Translations under genes and position numbers: made by a program
Source of the DNA: an uncultured Pirellula sp.
GTDB taxonomy: Bacteria; Planctomycetota; Planctomycetia; Pirellulales; Pirellulaceae
NCBI GenBank assembly: GCA_903858115.1
Contig: CAIOHR010000114.1
Span: 62,001 to 126,000 of the forward strand
Direction of reading: 5' to 3'
Length of the DNA: 64,000 bases
The notes under the pieces: generated by a model
Databases searched by the model: none
What the model was told of the DNA's origin: nothing
What the model saw: only the letters and a program-made list of their open reading frames with translations
In this document: in pieces, positions 34,523 to 43,642 of the stretch
Layout of the letters: every line of letters starts with the position of its first letter
How positions within the stretch are numbered: the stretch's first letter is position 1

Positions 34523-35374
34523 TTAGCTGCTGGCGCTCGAGTAACTTCTCAATGCACGATTGAAAACCCATCGACTTCCAACCAAGGCAACGAGTGTCGC
34601 CAGAATAGCAAAACCGGCGAGGCCCCATTCCCAATTTTGGCGTGGCACCAGCGGCTGCGCCAGCAGTCGAGCGGGTACATTCACGACAACTAGGACAGGC
34701 ACAATGAATGTGAAGGTAAACCACAAGGGTAGCCCCCAACCTCCCTGGTAAATCTCCATCGGATACCTTGAGAAATTGGTGATGTAAAACCAAAAGTCGT
34801 AAAGGCTTTGATTGCGCCCCAACCAAATGCTCGTAGCTGCCAAGCATATCATCAGACTGTACATCAACAGGACGCCGCAAGCGATGTACAGAAAATAAAG
34901 TGCGAGTCCTAGCCAGCTCCATTGCCAGACGGGGTCTGTTCGGGATGCCAAATGGAATAACGCATATGTCAGAATGATCAACCCGAGTACAAAGTTACTC
35001 AGCGACGACCATTCCACTCTGCGAAACGAAATGAGGAATTGCGTATCGATCGGCTTGAGCAGAGCAAAATCCAATCCGCCCGTCCGTATGAGCTCGCTAA
35101 ACTCCTGAGCATTGGGCATCAAAAACGCTTGAATGATGGAGTTGATCAGCCAGGTGGTGGCTAAGAACACGAAGAACTCATTGCGTCCCCAGCCTGTGTC
35201 GACGCCGATCGACTTCACATGATAGAAGACGATCAGATAGAATCCCAGATTCATCAATAACCAAGACAAACTGGAGATGCAGTCCAGTACAAAGTTGCTT
35301 CGAAACGTCATGTCGCGAATCAGACTGTTGCGAGCAAACGTGAGGAATACTCGACTGTAGTTGGGACTACTCAT
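34523..35374 (-). CDS. ABC-2 type transporter permease (DUF990-like)
   Basis: 283 residues with six hydrophobic segments (for example FVLDCISSLSWLLMNLGFYL and WLGLALYFLYIACGVLLMYS). The motifs ELIRTGGLDFALLKPIDTQF and FSRYPMEIYQGGWGLPLWF mark the DUF990/ABC-2 permease family, which normally works with a second permease and an ATPase. Neither partner is adjacent here; they could lie elsewhere. Upstream is the terminator of the ribosomal operon. Confidence 0.88.
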   Translation of the reverse strand: MSSPNYSRVFLTFARNSLIRDMTFRSNFVLDCISSLSWLLMNLGFYLIVFYHVKSIGVDTGWGRNEFFVFLATTWLINSIIQAFLMPNAQEFSELIRTGGLDFALLKPIDTQFLISFRRVEWSSLSNFVLGLIILTYALFHLASRTDPVWQWSWLGLALYFLYIACGVLLMYSLMICLAATSIWLGRNQSLYDFWFYITNFSRYPMEIYQGGWGLPLWFTFTFIVPVLVVVNVPARLLAQPLVPRQNWEWGLAGFAILATLVALVGSRWVFNRALRSYSSASS

Positions 35375-35411
35375 TGGTCAGGCATCCTGGGTGTGCATCG
35401 AAGAACCAACT

Positions 35412-35446
35412 ATAAAAAGAGGCCACGAGTTTAAACTCATAGCCTC
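35412..35446 (-). terminator. terminator of the rpsM-rpsK-rpoA-rplQ operon
   Basis: Stem GAGGC / GCCTC enclosing the inner palindrome GAGTTTAAACTC. On the minus strand it is followed by TTTTTATAG. It lies about 45 nt past the rplQ stop codon. Confidence 0.75.
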
Positions 35447-35490
35447 AAAGATTTTTAGCATTCTTGCTGGAACATCGTTCCGAGCTTAGC

Positions 35491-36066
35491 TTATTCTGCC
35501 GCTGTTTCAAAAGCTGGCTTCGTAGCCTTCTTGGTTTCGCGATCGTTCTTGCCGACAAATTCCAGAATCGCTCTTGTCCCATTGTCACCAAGACGCGGCT
35601 TGGCCAATCGCATGATCCGAGTGTATCCACCCGTTCGGTCAGCAAAGCGAGGTGCCACTTTGTCGAAAAGAATACGTACTGCTTGCTTGTCCTTGATGAT
35701 CGACAAAACACGTCGGCGAGCGTTGACTCCAGGAGCTCGAGCAGCGGCCCATTTTTGCCAATTATCGCTTTTCCGCCAAGCTTTCCATTCCTCACTACCA
35801 CGTTCGGCCGTAGTCGCGAATTCCGCAGCTTTTGCGTCTGCAAGGATACCATGCTTTGCAATCGTCACGCACTTTTCGACCAGCGGTCGAATTTCCTTAG
35901 CTTTTTCCAAGGTCGTGATGATACGTCCAGGAACCTTGGGAGCATTCGGATCGAGTTCCGTAACTTCCCGCTCTGTCAAGAGAATTGCCGCTACAAGATT
36001 GGAGAACAACGCCTTGCGATGGGATGGGGCACGTCCTAGAACTCGCCCCTTTCGTAAGTGTCTCAT
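35491..36066 (-). CDS. rplQ: 50S ribosomal protein L17 with lineage insertions
   Basis: Large-subunit protein bL17. The conserved core is clear: MRHLRKGRVLGRAPSHRKAL, TTLEKAKEIRPLVEKCVTIAK, and RFADRTGGYTRIMRLAKPRLGDN. At 191 residues it is about 65 longer than E. coli L17. There is a short insertion near residues 33-47 (TELDPNAPKVPG), a Trp-rich insertion at about 75-115 (EEWKAWRKSDNWQKWAAARA), and a C-terminal tail. Last gene of the alpha operon, followed by a terminator. Confidence 0.95.
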   Translation of the reverse strand: MRHLRKGRVLGRAPSHRKALFSNLVAAILLTEREVTELDPNAPKVPGRIITTLEKAKEIRPLVEKCVTIAKHGILADAKAAEFATTAERGSEEWKAWRKSDNWQKWAAARAPGVNARRRVLSIIKDKQAVRILFDKVAPRFADRTGGYTRIMRLAKPRLGDNGTRAILEFVGKNDRETKKATKPAFETAAE

Positions 36067-36129
36067 GCTAACTATCCGATAAGTGTTTAATTGATGTTGA
36101 ATGAAGTAAGGAATCCGAACGCGTTCGGA

Positions 36130-37113
36130 CTATCTCATCGAGGGAACTCGCATCCCAAGATGCAATCCCATCGCTCCGAGTCGTTCGCGGACTTCGTTGA
36201 GAGTGGTCTCACCAAAATTGCGAACTTCGAGCAACTGATCTTCCGTTCGTTGCACGAGATCCCGAACTAGACGTATACCCTCTGCTTCCAAGCAGTTGTT
36301 AGCTCGAACCGACAGTTTAAGATCTGAGATGGTCGTGTTGAGCTTTGCTTCGAGCTGAGCTTCAGCACTTCCAGGACCACCTCGCGCGACAGCGTGCACT
36401 TGTTTGCCAAGCTCGCTGGATTGAACGAACGGATTCAGGTGCTTTCGAAGGATCTTTGCACCCTCAACCAACGCCATTTCTGGATGGACCGAACCGTCAG
36501 TCCAAATTTCGACGACAAGCCTGTCGTAGTTGGTCTTTTGTCCAACACGTGTTTCTTCAACCAAGTATCGAACACGCACGACCGGGCTGTAGACGGCATC
36601 GACTGGGATAATCCCGATCTCGTGGTCGCCCGAGCTATGCTCAGAAGCAGGCACGTACCCACGACCGTTTTCGACAACCATTTCCATCATGAACGGTGTG
36701 TCAGCGGTCAGTGTTGCAAGGACATGGTCCCTGTTGATGATCTCAACATCTGAATCTGTTTGCACATCTGCACCGGTGATAACACCAGCTTTGTCAGCAC
36801 TAACAGTCAGAACGCGAGTGTTCTCACTATGATTCTTAACGACCAAGCTCTTGACGTTCAGAACGATTTCTGTCACGTCTTCCAGGACACCTGGAATGGA
36901 CGAGAATTCGTGCTGTGCACCGCGAATCTTGATCTGTGTAACGGCACTACCTTCGAGGCTCGAAAGCAAAACGCGGCGGAGACTGTTTCCAATCGTCGCA
37001 CCGAAACCTCTTTCAAAAGGCTCTGCGGTAAATTTTCCGTAGGTAGGACTGAGCGTAGATCGCTCAACGCTAACCTGACTAGGAAGCTCTAGGCCACGCC
37101 AACGAACATGCAT
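36130..37113 (-). CDS. rpoA: DNA-directed RNA polymerase subunit alpha
   Basis: 327 residues, normal length. The N-terminal dimerisation domain contains [20 protein letters not shown] and [19 protein letters not shown]. The C-terminal domain contains [20 protein letters not shown] and [15 protein letters not shown]. It assembles the core polymerase and contacts promoter UP elements and activators. Located between rpsK and rplQ with short gaps, as in other bacteria. Confidence 0.98.
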   Translation of the reverse strand: MHVRWRGLELPSQVSVERSTLSPTYGKFTAEPFERGFGATIGNSLRRVLLSSLEGSAVTQIKIRGAQHEFSSIPGVLEDVTEIVLNVKSLVVKNHSENTRVLTVSADKAGVITGADVQTDSDVEIINRDHVLATLTADTPFMMEMVVENGRGYVPASEHSSGDHEIGIIPVDAVYSPVVRVRYLVEETRVGQKTNYDRLVVEIWTDGSVHPEMALVEGAKILRKHLNPFVQSSELGKQVHAVARGGPGSAEAQLEAKLNTTISDLKLSVRANNCLEAEGIRLVRDLVQRTEDQLLEVRNFGETTLNEVRERLGAMGLHLGMRVPSMR

Positions 37114-37160
37114 TCCTTAGGTACTCCAAATGAAACCGATAACTCCAGAAACCGAACCCA

Positions 37161-37568
37161 CTAAACACGTCGTCGCTTGCGAGGGCGACATCCATTGTGT
37201 GGAATCGGGGTAATGTCTTCGATCAGCTTCACTGAAATGCCTGCCGCCTGTAGCGCAGTGATCGCTGATTCACGGCCCGATCCTGGACCCTTCACACGGA
37301 CTTCGATTTCCTTCATTCCGTACTTCATCGCTTTTTCAGCCGCTTGCTGTGCAGCCAGTTGGCCAGCGAACGGGGTGCTCTTTCGAGAGCCTTTGAAACC
37401 GCTAGTGCCAGCACTGGCCCAGCATAGTGTGTCACCTTTTGTATCGGTGATCGTTACCGTTGTATTGTTAAAAGTCGCCTTAACGTGCGCAATACCAGAT
37501 GTCACGTTCCGACGAACCTTGCGTCGCTTGTTTTCGCTAGACGCTTTGCTGCCTGTCGTTTTAGCCAC
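37161..37568 (-). CDS. rpsK: 30S ribosomal protein S11
   Basis: uS11, 135 residues. Recognised from [60 protein letters not shown], and the conserved C-terminal [16 protein letters not shown]. Second gene of the alpha operon. The usual next gene, rpsD (S4), is missing and rpoA follows directly. Confidence 0.98.
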   Translation of the reverse strand: MAKTTGSKASSENKRRKVRRNVTSGIAHVKATFNNTTVTITDTKGDTLCWASAGTSGFKGSRKSTPFAGQLAAQQAAEKAMKYGMKEIEVRVKGPGSGRESAITALQAAGISVKLIEDITPIPHNGCRPRKRRRV

Positions 37569-37664
37569 AACAAATCCTTAGAAGTCAATATTCAAACGAA
37601 ATTCTTCAAACTAGTTTGGCCGCCCATTCAGGCGGCCAACAATAAAACCGAAACTCGATAAAGA

Positions 37665-38048
37665 CTATCGCAAGTCCTTAACGCCTTTCTTACCAGCAAC
37701 CGTCTTCCGAGGCCCCTTTCGAGTCCGGGAGTTTGTTCTGGTTCGTTGTCCGCGAACGGGCAACCCCACCTTGTGCCGGATCCCGCGGTAACATTTGATT
37801 TCACGCAATCGGGAAATCGACTGTCCGGTTTGCCGACGCAGCGGTCCCTCGACCGTATAATCCCGCTCCAACAGAGTCGATAGTCGGCTCAGTTCGTCTT
37901 CGTCCAACAAACGAGCCTGTTTGGTCGGGTCGATTTTGGTCTTCTCGCACGCTTCTCGAGCTACGGCACTGCCGACCCCGTAGAGGTACTGAAGGGAATA
38001 AACGATCTGTTTATCGTTTGGTATGTCAACACCGAGCAGACGCGGCAT
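37665..38048 (-). CDS. rpsM: 30S ribosomal protein S13
   Basis: uS13, 127 residues. Recognised from MPRLLGVDIPNDKQIVYSLQ, YGVGSAVAREACEKTKID, and GIRHKVGLPVRGQRTRTNSR with the basic tail GPRKTVAGKK. First gene of the four-gene alpha operon. No rpmJ (L36) frame was found in the roughly 270 nt upstream. Confidence 0.98.
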   Translation of the reverse strand: MPRLLGVDIPNDKQIVYSLQYLYGVGSAVAREACEKTKIDPTKQARLLDEDELSRLSTLLERDYTVEGPLRRQTGQSISRLREIKCYRGIRHKVGLPVRGQRTRTNSRTRKGPRKTVAGKKGVKDLR

Positions 38049-38149
38049 GCTTGCCTCGCTCCTAAGCCTAGATCTGTAAAGGGTTTTCGTTCAACTAAGC
38101 TCGAGACAACCTTTGATGACTCGATCCTTCCCAACGAAGGGAGCCCCAG

Positions 38150-38179
38150 AGTGTAACGTGGAGTAGTTCGTGCTGACAA
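38150..38179 (-). promoter_or_regulatory. candidate promoter of the alpha operon
   Basis: On the minus strand TTGTCA (38179-38174), 18-nt spacer, TACACT (38155-38150). It lies about 100 nt in front of the rpsM start, leaving a leader with a possible small hairpin (CTTCCCAACGAAGG). Candidate sigma-70-type promoter by pattern only. Confidence 0.4.
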
Positions 38180-38319
38180 GGCTTAATTGTCGCCTTTGGC
38201 ACGCATTTTTCACGAGCCTCGACACAAATACCGCATCGCGGATCGGAATTTGACGCCAAACCAAGATCTAAGGGCCCCTCCGCCAAAGGAAATCACCCTG
38301 TTCCGCAACATCCTCTTTA

Positions 38320-39261
38320 TCAAACTGCCTTATGCTCGGCAGGTTCTCCGTATGTGTAGAAACCGCAACCAACCTTGGCTCCCAACCGGCCGTCGCTAAT
38401 CAACGGGCTTAGCTGATCGAGAAGCGGCTGCCAAACAGCGTCACCATCGACGAACCTGGCGGCCGACATCGTCTGGTAGACCAGATCCAAACCTATCTGA
38501 TCCATCATACCAAATGGACCGAGTGGCATGCCCGTAACCTTCTTCCAAGCTAGATCTATATCTTCAGGGCTCGCAACGTCTTTGGCTCGCAATTGCAAAG
38601 CGGACTGTAACACCGCCCGCAACATCCAATTAAAGACATATCCAGGATTTTCAATCCGTTGAACCAGAGGATGCTGCCCGACCCGAATCGCAAGTTCCGA
38701 CAATCGATCCAAGGTCGATTCAGATGTATTGGATGAAGATGCAATATCTACGAGTCGTGTCTGCCAGACGGGTACATGGAAATGAAAATTCGCAAAACGT
38801 GCGGGGTCTTGCACAAACCTGGATAGTATCGATGGCGTGAAGTAAGAACTATTCGAGGCGATGATTGTCGGCGCAGGATATCTCGCAGACGCCAACTCCA
38901 GTACCTTGCGTTTCACCGATACCTGCTCGCTGACGGTTTCTAGCACCAAGTCGATAGCAGATCCAGCATCGTCAATGCTGTTGCATGTACGCACTTCGTT
39001 GGCATTGGAATCGCCCATTGCGCGACGAATCGAATCGTGATTGGCAGAGTGAATCTCTGCTCGATGCTCCGCGATCCACTTTAAACCGGAACTCAACGCA
39101 TCGCTCGACTGGTCCAACCATGTAATGCTTAATCCGTGCGCTACGAACTGACCTACGATCTGCCTACCGACCCAACCTGCCCCGATCACAAGAACCGTGC
39201 GAATCTCCCCACTCCCTCCGATTGCGGAATCTACATCTCTGCTGAAGTCGTTTGAAGCCAT
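38320..39261 (-). CDS. 3-hydroxyacyl-CoA dehydrogenase-like protein
   Basis: About 313 residues from the ATG at 39261; a TTG/ATG further out at 39312 would deepen the overlap with the upstream gene. NAD-binding motif TVLVIGAGWVGRQI, then the catalytic-region segments IIASNSSYFTPSIL, FANFHFHVPVWQTRLVDIAS, and the C-terminal domain with GYVFNWMLRAVLQSAL and MPLGPFGMMDQIGLDLVY. The fold is that of beta-oxidation L-3-hydroxyacyl-CoA dehydrogenases. The usual HFFNP motif reads HFHVP, so the substrate could differ. It overlaps the preceding hypothetical gene by about 30 nt. Confidence 0.85.
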   Translation of the reverse strand: MASNDFSRDVDSAIGGSGEIRTVLVIGAGWVGRQIVGQFVAHGLSITWLDQSSDALSSGLKWIAEHRAEIHSANHDSIRRAMGDSNANEVRTCNSIDDAGSAIDLVLETVSEQVSVKRKVLELASARYPAPTIIASNSSYFTPSILSRFVQDPARFANFHFHVPVWQTRLVDIASSSNTSESTLDRLSELAIRVGQHPLVQRIENPGYVFNWMLRAVLQSALQLRAKDVASPEDIDLAWKKVTGMPLGPFGMMDQIGLDLVYQTMSAARFVDGDAVWQPLLDQLSPLISDGRLGAKVGCGFYTYGEPAEHKAV

Positions 39262-39713
39262 TGGGTCTGATGATGCTCTAGTAGTTCCAGAATCGCTGAA
39301 GCTTGCATGCAAGCTTCTTTCTGAGCATCATACCAAGCTTGCTGCGCGGCCAGGAGTCGAACGAGTCGCTCACGCCCAACAATCCATTGTTTTTCGTCGA
39401 TTGCACTGGAGTCCACTGGCGTCGTCGCAAGTGGTGCGCAATGCCCAAAACGCGAGAATGAGACACCGTCGATACTGTCCGCCAACAGACCTGAAGATGA
39501 CGAGTGTTCCTGCGAAGCTTTTTCTTGCAATGTGCCATGCGCCGCTGGCAATGGCTGGGGCATATCTGCTCTCCAGCGATTCTTTAAGCTATCCGCAGGA
39601 TTACCGCTCAGCCAACGAGAAAACGATACCTGATCGGATTCAAAGATCGAAGAGCGCGCGCTAGCAACGAGCGATTGGGATTCTGTCGATGCTAGATTGA
39701 TCTTTACTTCCAT
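39231..39713 (-). CDS. hypothetical protein between cytochrome and dehydrogenase genes
   Basis: 160 residues, no family recognised, no signal peptide or membrane segment. A Ser-rich N-terminal half is followed by a probable alpha-helical C-terminal half (VGRERLVRLLAAQQAWYDAQ, then ILELLEHHQTQWL). It overlaps the cytochrome gene by 10 nt at its start and the dehydrogenase gene at its end, which strongly suggests a translated member of a three-gene operon. Confidence 0.6.
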   Translation of the reverse strand: MEVKINLASTESQSLVASARSSIFESDQVSFSRWLSGNPADSLKNRWRADMPQPLPAAHGTLQEKASQEHSSSSGLLADSIDGVSFSRFGHCAPLATTPVDSSAIDEKQWIVGRERLVRLLAAQQAWYDAQKEACMQASAILELLEHHQTQWLQTTSAEM

Positions 39714-40765
39714 TTATTCTTCGGTGGAATGAACGACTCAATGGCAGCTAACTCATCGCCTCGCACCGAGGCTCCAAACCGAACGCCTAGATCGTGAATT
39801 GCAGCCGCTGCAGTCTCCAGCTGCGCTCTGTTGTTAAGCTTTAACGCTACACCCGAAGCAATTTTCAAAATCTCGTCCAGGATCGGTTGATTCAGTTTGG
39901 ACTGAGCTGACCGAAGTCTCTCCACGGATCGAGCCGTTCGCTGTGCGGACGTAATGCCATACATCGCCTTCTCCGTAGCCATCGAAGTCGCTCGCATACT
40001 GAACTCGAGGTCCGCAATCATTCCTGCGACGAACATTAGCCGAAGTCTACCTTGTGTTTCTTCCGCATTGACTTTGCCATCCGTTCGAACAAAGTTATGC
40101 CGCACCGTACCTTGAGACCAACTCACCAGCTCGAAGTCGAGACTACCTGCATGGTGCCCTCCGACGTTGACGAGCCTTTCATCGGGAACGGTATGGCAGC
40201 GGTAGCAACTCTGAGCGAGTAAATAAACATTGACTGGGTTTCGCATACCTAACTCAATACTCTTGGAAAATCGCAAAGCTCGATGCTCCGGTGTCTCCTG
40301 AGCTTTTGTCACGTTCGCCCCTCCATAATCGTTATGGACGGCAATCCAATCTTGAGCGGGGCCGTGACAAGACTCACAGGATACACCTGCAATTGCTTCT
40401 AGCTGACCGCCAACTTGGTCCATCGTGTAATGGCACTGGATGCAGTTCGAATCCGCTTTGAAATTCGCGATACCTAGCTTGGAAGCAATCTGCTGCGCCT
40501 CTGGCTTGCGATGCAATGTTAGAAACGTTTCATGATGTGGCGTTCGCTTCCATGTTTGAATCTCGGCTGCGTGGCATTTCTCGCAACTTTGAGCCCCAAG
40601 CACTTTATGCGGATCAATCGCAACCTGCCAATTCTGATCGCGAGGGTCGACTTTGGTCGGAGTAGTATTCGCCATCCCCAGACCGATAGAAAGCAACACC
40701 ACAACAACCGCTGTATATTGCCAATTGCGGACGGTCTTGTTCGCAGGAATAATCATTGCAGTCAC
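39704..40765 (-). CDS. tetrahaem cytochrome c protein (cytochrome c554-like)
   Basis: 353 residues, exported. The hydrophobic N-terminal segment TAVVVVLLSIGLGMANT is followed by four c-type haem sites: CEKCH, CIQCH, CESCH and CYRCH. Extra His residues (HHETF, HHAGS) could be distal ligands. The spacing resembles the cytochrome c554/NapC-like group, used in periplasmic electron transfer. The C-terminal third is helical and haem-free. It opens a minus-strand operon with an unknown protein and a hydroxyacyl-CoA dehydrogenase-like protein; the metabolic link is unclear. Confidence 0.88.
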   Translation of the reverse strand: MTAMIIPANKTVRNWQYTAVVVVLLSIGLGMANTTPTKVDPRDQNWQVAIDPHKVLGAQSCEKCHAAEIQTWKRTPHHETFLTLHRKPEAQQIASKLGIANFKADSNCIQCHYTMDQVGGQLEAIAGVSCESCHGPAQDWIAVHNDYGGANVTKAQETPEHRALRFSKSIELGMRNPVNVYLLAQSCYRCHTVPDERLVNVGGHHAGSLDFELVSWSQGTVRHNFVRTDGKVNAEETQGRLRLMFVAGMIADLEFSMRATSMATEKAMYGITSAQRTARSVERLRSAQSKLNQPILDEILKIASGVALKLNNRAQLETAAAAIHDLGVRFGASVRGDELAAIESFIPPKNKWK

Positions 40766-40926
40766 TTTGCCAGGTACGCGAGAACTAAACGGGATTGTGA
40801 TACAAGTCAGCAGAACTTTATGGCACAGTTTCCACCAAGTAGTAGAATTTCGGCACTCTGACCTAGCTTCCTGTACTAGCTACATCCATTGCCGATTTTT
40901 CCTGCACAATCGGAACAGCGACCATC

Positions 40927-41433
40927 GTGAAGAAATCATCAGCCATTCCTTTGACTCGATACAGCCGATTAAGAAAGATCGTTTCCGGCGGCCAAACTGG
41001 AGTCGATCGAGCGGCTCTCGATGCTGCGATCGAAGCCGGAATTGCCCACGGCGGTTGGTGCCCGAAAGGTCGATTGGCTGAGGACGAGCCCATTCCAGAT
41101 AAATACTGTCTCGTAGAAACCTCGACGTCCAAGTACGGGGAACGGACTCGCCGAAACGTAATCGATTCTGACGGAACATTGATATTGTTCAAAGATGACC
41201 TGAGAGGGGGTACTTTTCTTACCTTGCGGTCGTGCCAAACCTTTCGGAAGCCTCACTTGGCCATCGATTTGCCTCACGATTCATCGTCCGCTTCCAAAGT
41301 GCTTCGATGGCTCATCGATCATCGCATCGAAGTCCTCAACATCGCGGGACCGCGAGCGAGTAAAGAACCGTGCATCTACACATGGACTCGCGAGTTCCTC
41401 GCTTCGATGCTCAGCGAAATGCAAGAAGACTAA
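40927..41433 (+). CDS. YpsA-type putative molybdenum carrier (SLOG fold)
   Basis: 168 residues with the family signature IVSGGQTGVDRAALDAAIEA, GWCPKGRLAEDEPIPDKY and DGTLILFKDDLRGGTFLT. The fold belongs to the SLOG/lysine-decarboxylase-like superfamily. The name 'putative molybdenum carrier' comes from database annotation, and a nucleotide-derived ligand is as likely. A single gene on plus, followed by a large hairpin. Confidence 0.85.
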   Translation: MKKSSAIPLTRYSRLRKIVSGGQTGVDRAALDAAIEAGIAHGGWCPKGRLAEDEPIPDKYCLVETSTSKYGERTRRNVIDSDGTLILFKDDLRGGTFLTLRSCQTFRKPHLAIDLPHDSSSASKVLRWLIDHRIEVLNIAGPRASKEPCIYTWTREFLASMLSEMQED

Positions 41434-41442
41434 ATCGAGGGG

Positions 41443-41498
41443 CAAAAAATACCCCGGCCTGTGCAATGAGGCGGACACTGCGGACAGGCCGTGGGGTA
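41443..41498 (-). terminator. long hairpin with T-run, likely terminator for leuA direction
   Basis: TACCCC-GGCCTGT (41450-41462) pairs with ACAGGCC-gt-GGGGTA (41484-41498), 13 base pairs with a 2-nt bulge. On the minus strand it is followed by a run of six T, so it can terminate leftward transcription from leuA. On the plus strand it closes the YpsA-like mRNA as a hairpin without a T-run. Confidence 0.65.
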
Positions 41499-41855
41499 CC
41501 TTCGCGGTCGGCGAACCGACGCAAATTCCGTGGCAATTGCAATGGAGAAGCCATGCAGAGTGCGGGGCTGACGCCCCAACACTCGATGGACTCTTGGGTA
41601 GAGAAGGGATCGCCTAAATAACAGGCTACACCCTCAATGCATCACAGGGAGCAAGCGACGTGCCAAACATCCACCGGCGGGACGATTCAGGCAACAGAGG
41701 CCTAGGAACCCTTCAATTTAGCAAGCACTCTTGAAAAAAATTCGCGAACACCCTCAAGGCACAAGCCCAATAACGCCGTGACAGTGCCTGATTTTTAGGC
41801 GAAGCCAATGCACACACTCACATTAACACGAACGCATTGGACTGGAATCGACCGC
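41499..41855. other. intergenic region downstream of leuA, with a GC-rich hairpin
   Basis: No convincing gene. At 41558-41584 there is a hairpin GAGTG-c-GGGGC / GCCCC-aa-CACTC around TGAC. GGGGCTGACGCCCC is the kind of short dispersed palindrome often seen between planctomycete genes. The rest shows no structure I can name. Confidence 0.5.
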
Positions 41856-43526
41856 TTAGGGCATGGACATGGCCTGAAGACTGCGATTGATAGCGGCTAC
41901 CAATCCCAGCAACGATGCTTTTGTAATCGACCGGTGCTGCCCCACTCCAAAAAGATCCTGCCCATCCGGTGTCCGAACAAGAATGTACGCGGCGGCCGTC
42001 GAATCGCTGCCAGCCTCCATCGCATGCTCGTGATAGTCTAGAATATCGCATGCCAAACTAAATCGGTCGCGGATCGCATGCACAAATGCATCAATGGGAC
42101 CAGCCCCTTGGCCTTCAATCTCCAGCGTTTCTCCTCGATAAGTGACAGAGAACTTGTATCGTTCTTCGTCTTCATGCTCACACGGGACGGGCGTGTGTGA
42201 ATGATAAATTAACGTTGCAGGGGGCTTAAGATAGGTTTCTACAAACTTAGCCGCCACTTCGTGTGCAGGCATCTCGCGACCTGTTGTATCCGTGACTCTC
42301 TGAACGACTTGGCTAAAAGCAATCTGTAACCTTCGAGGCAATTGGAAGCCCAACTCGCTCTCCACCAAGAACGAGACACCTCCTTTTCCAGACTGAGAAT
42401 TTACCCGAATCACTGGATCGTATTGTCTGCCAATGTCCGCTGGGTCGATCGTCAGATAGGGCACTTCGAATCGATCTCTCGACGAATCTTTGAGGGCCGC
42501 GAATCCTTTCTTGATCGCATCTTGGTGCGATCCTGAAAAAGCAGTAAAAACTAAATCGCCAGCATAAGGCATGCGCTCATGCACCTTGAGTTCGGTGCAG
42601 AACTCTGCAATGCGACGAATGTCCTTCAAATTAGAAAAGTCCAACTGCGGATCCACCCCTTGCGTGAACATATTGAGTGCCATCGTTACGATGTCCAGAT
42701 TGCCCGTGCGCTCCCCATTGCCAAAGAGAGTCCCCTCCACTCGATCTGCACCTGCCATCAAACCCAACTCCGACGCCGCAATTCCAGTTCCGCGATCGTT
42801 GTGTGTATGAAGGGAGATGATGGTGCTTGCACGTGGCTTGAACTTGCGACAAAACCATTCAATCTGATCTGCATAAACATTTGGCGTCGCCAATTCCACT
42901 GTCGATGGAAGATTGATAATCGTCTTGTTGGACATCGTTGGTTGCCAAACATTGCAAACGGCCTCGCATATCTCGACCGCATAATCGATCTCCGTTCCCG
43001 TAAAGCTTTCGGGCGAATACTGATACCGAATCTGACTGGAGCCTGATTCTCGCTTCGCTAGCTCATGAATGTGTCGAGCCCCTTCGACTGCGAGCTGTAC
43101 AATCTCCTCTTTCGTCGCTTGAAACACCACTCGCCGTTGGAGCGTCGACGTGGAGTTGTAAAGATGGACGATGGCTTTCTTGGCACCGCGGATCGCTTCG
43201 AACGTTCGTTCGATCAAATGACGACGTGACTGAACGAGTACTTGGATCGTCACATCCTCGGGAATCAGATCCTTTTCAATCAGTTCTCGCACGAATTGAA
43301 AATCCGTGTCCGAAGCAGCAGGAAACCCAACTTCGATCTCTTTGAAGCCTATCTTGAGCAACGCGCGATACAAATCCATTTTTTTCGCAGGCCCCATCGG
43401 ATTGATGAGCGCTTGATTGCCATCCCGCAAATCGACAGAACACCAAATCGGAGCAGAAGTAATGGTCCGATTCGGCCACGTGCGGTCTGCAAGCGGAATG
43501 GTTGGAAATGGTGTGTATTTGGCCAT
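41856..43526 (-). CDS. leuA: 2-isopropylmalate synthase
   Basis: First committed step of leucine synthesis: condenses acetyl-CoA with 2-ketoisovalerate. 556 residues, the long LeuA type. Visible are WCSVDLRDGNQALINPM (active-site DLRDGNQ), KEIEVGFPAASDTDF, HTHNDRGTGIAASELGLMAG (metal ligands), GNGERTGNLDIVTMALNM, and a C-terminal regulatory domain about 130 residues long (VTYRGETLEIEGQGAGPIDA), where leucine would bind. The gene is preceded by an attenuator-like leader at 43566-43741. Other leu genes are not in the window. Confidence 0.96.
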   Translation of the reverse strand: MAKYTPFPTIPLADRTWPNRTITSAPIWCSVDLRDGNQALINPMGPAKKMDLYRALLKIGFKEIEVGFPAASDTDFQFVRELIEKDLIPEDVTIQVLVQSRRHLIERTFEAIRGAKKAIVHLYNSTSTLQRRVVFQATKEEIVQLAVEGARHIHELAKRESGSSQIRYQYSPESFTGTEIDYAVEICEAVCNVWQPTMSNKTIINLPSTVELATPNVYADQIEWFCRKFKPRASTIISLHTHNDRGTGIAASELGLMAGADRVEGTLFGNGERTGNLDIVTMALNMFTQGVDPQLDFSNLKDIRRIAEFCTELKVHERMPYAGDLVFTAFSGSHQDAIKKGFAALKDSSRDRFEVPYLTIDPADIGRQYDPVIRVNSQSGKGGVSFLVESELGFQLPRRLQIAFSQVVQRVTDTTGREMPAHEVAAKFVETYLKPPATLIYHSHTPVPCEHEDEERYKFSVTYRGETLEIEGQGAGPIDAFVHAIRDRFSLACDILDYHEHAMEAGSDSTAAAYILVRTPDGQDLFGVGQHRSITKASLLGLVAAINRSLQAMSMP

Positions 43527-43565
43527 TGGATTCCCCGGCTTGTATACGAAAACCTGATTGTCTAT

Positions 43566-43603
43566 AAAAAAACCCTGAAGCCCGCGAAGCGAGTTTCAGG
43601 GTT
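43566..43603 (-). terminator. attenuator terminator in the leuA leader
   Basis: On the minus strand AACCCTGAA (43603-43595), a 15-nt loop that itself can pair, TTCAGGGTT (43579-43571), then a run of seven T. It sits 40 nt in front of the leuA start codon, so it must be read through for leuA expression. Confidence 0.85.
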
Positions 43604-43642
43604 GGATTGGTCTTTATTCTGTTTTGGTACGACCGCGCCCCT

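Noticed and set aside
38095..38286. Minus-strand frame with CGIC…KPCQHE resembling a RING-type zinc motif upstream of rpsM
   Set aside because: Only four spaced cysteines plus His, the rest looks random, and it would overlap the probable operon promoter and leader. Also checked for rpmJ (L36) here and found none.
41558..41584. GC-rich hairpin as an intrinsic terminator
   Set aside because: Good stem but no T-run on either strand; more likely a dispersed intergenic palindrome.
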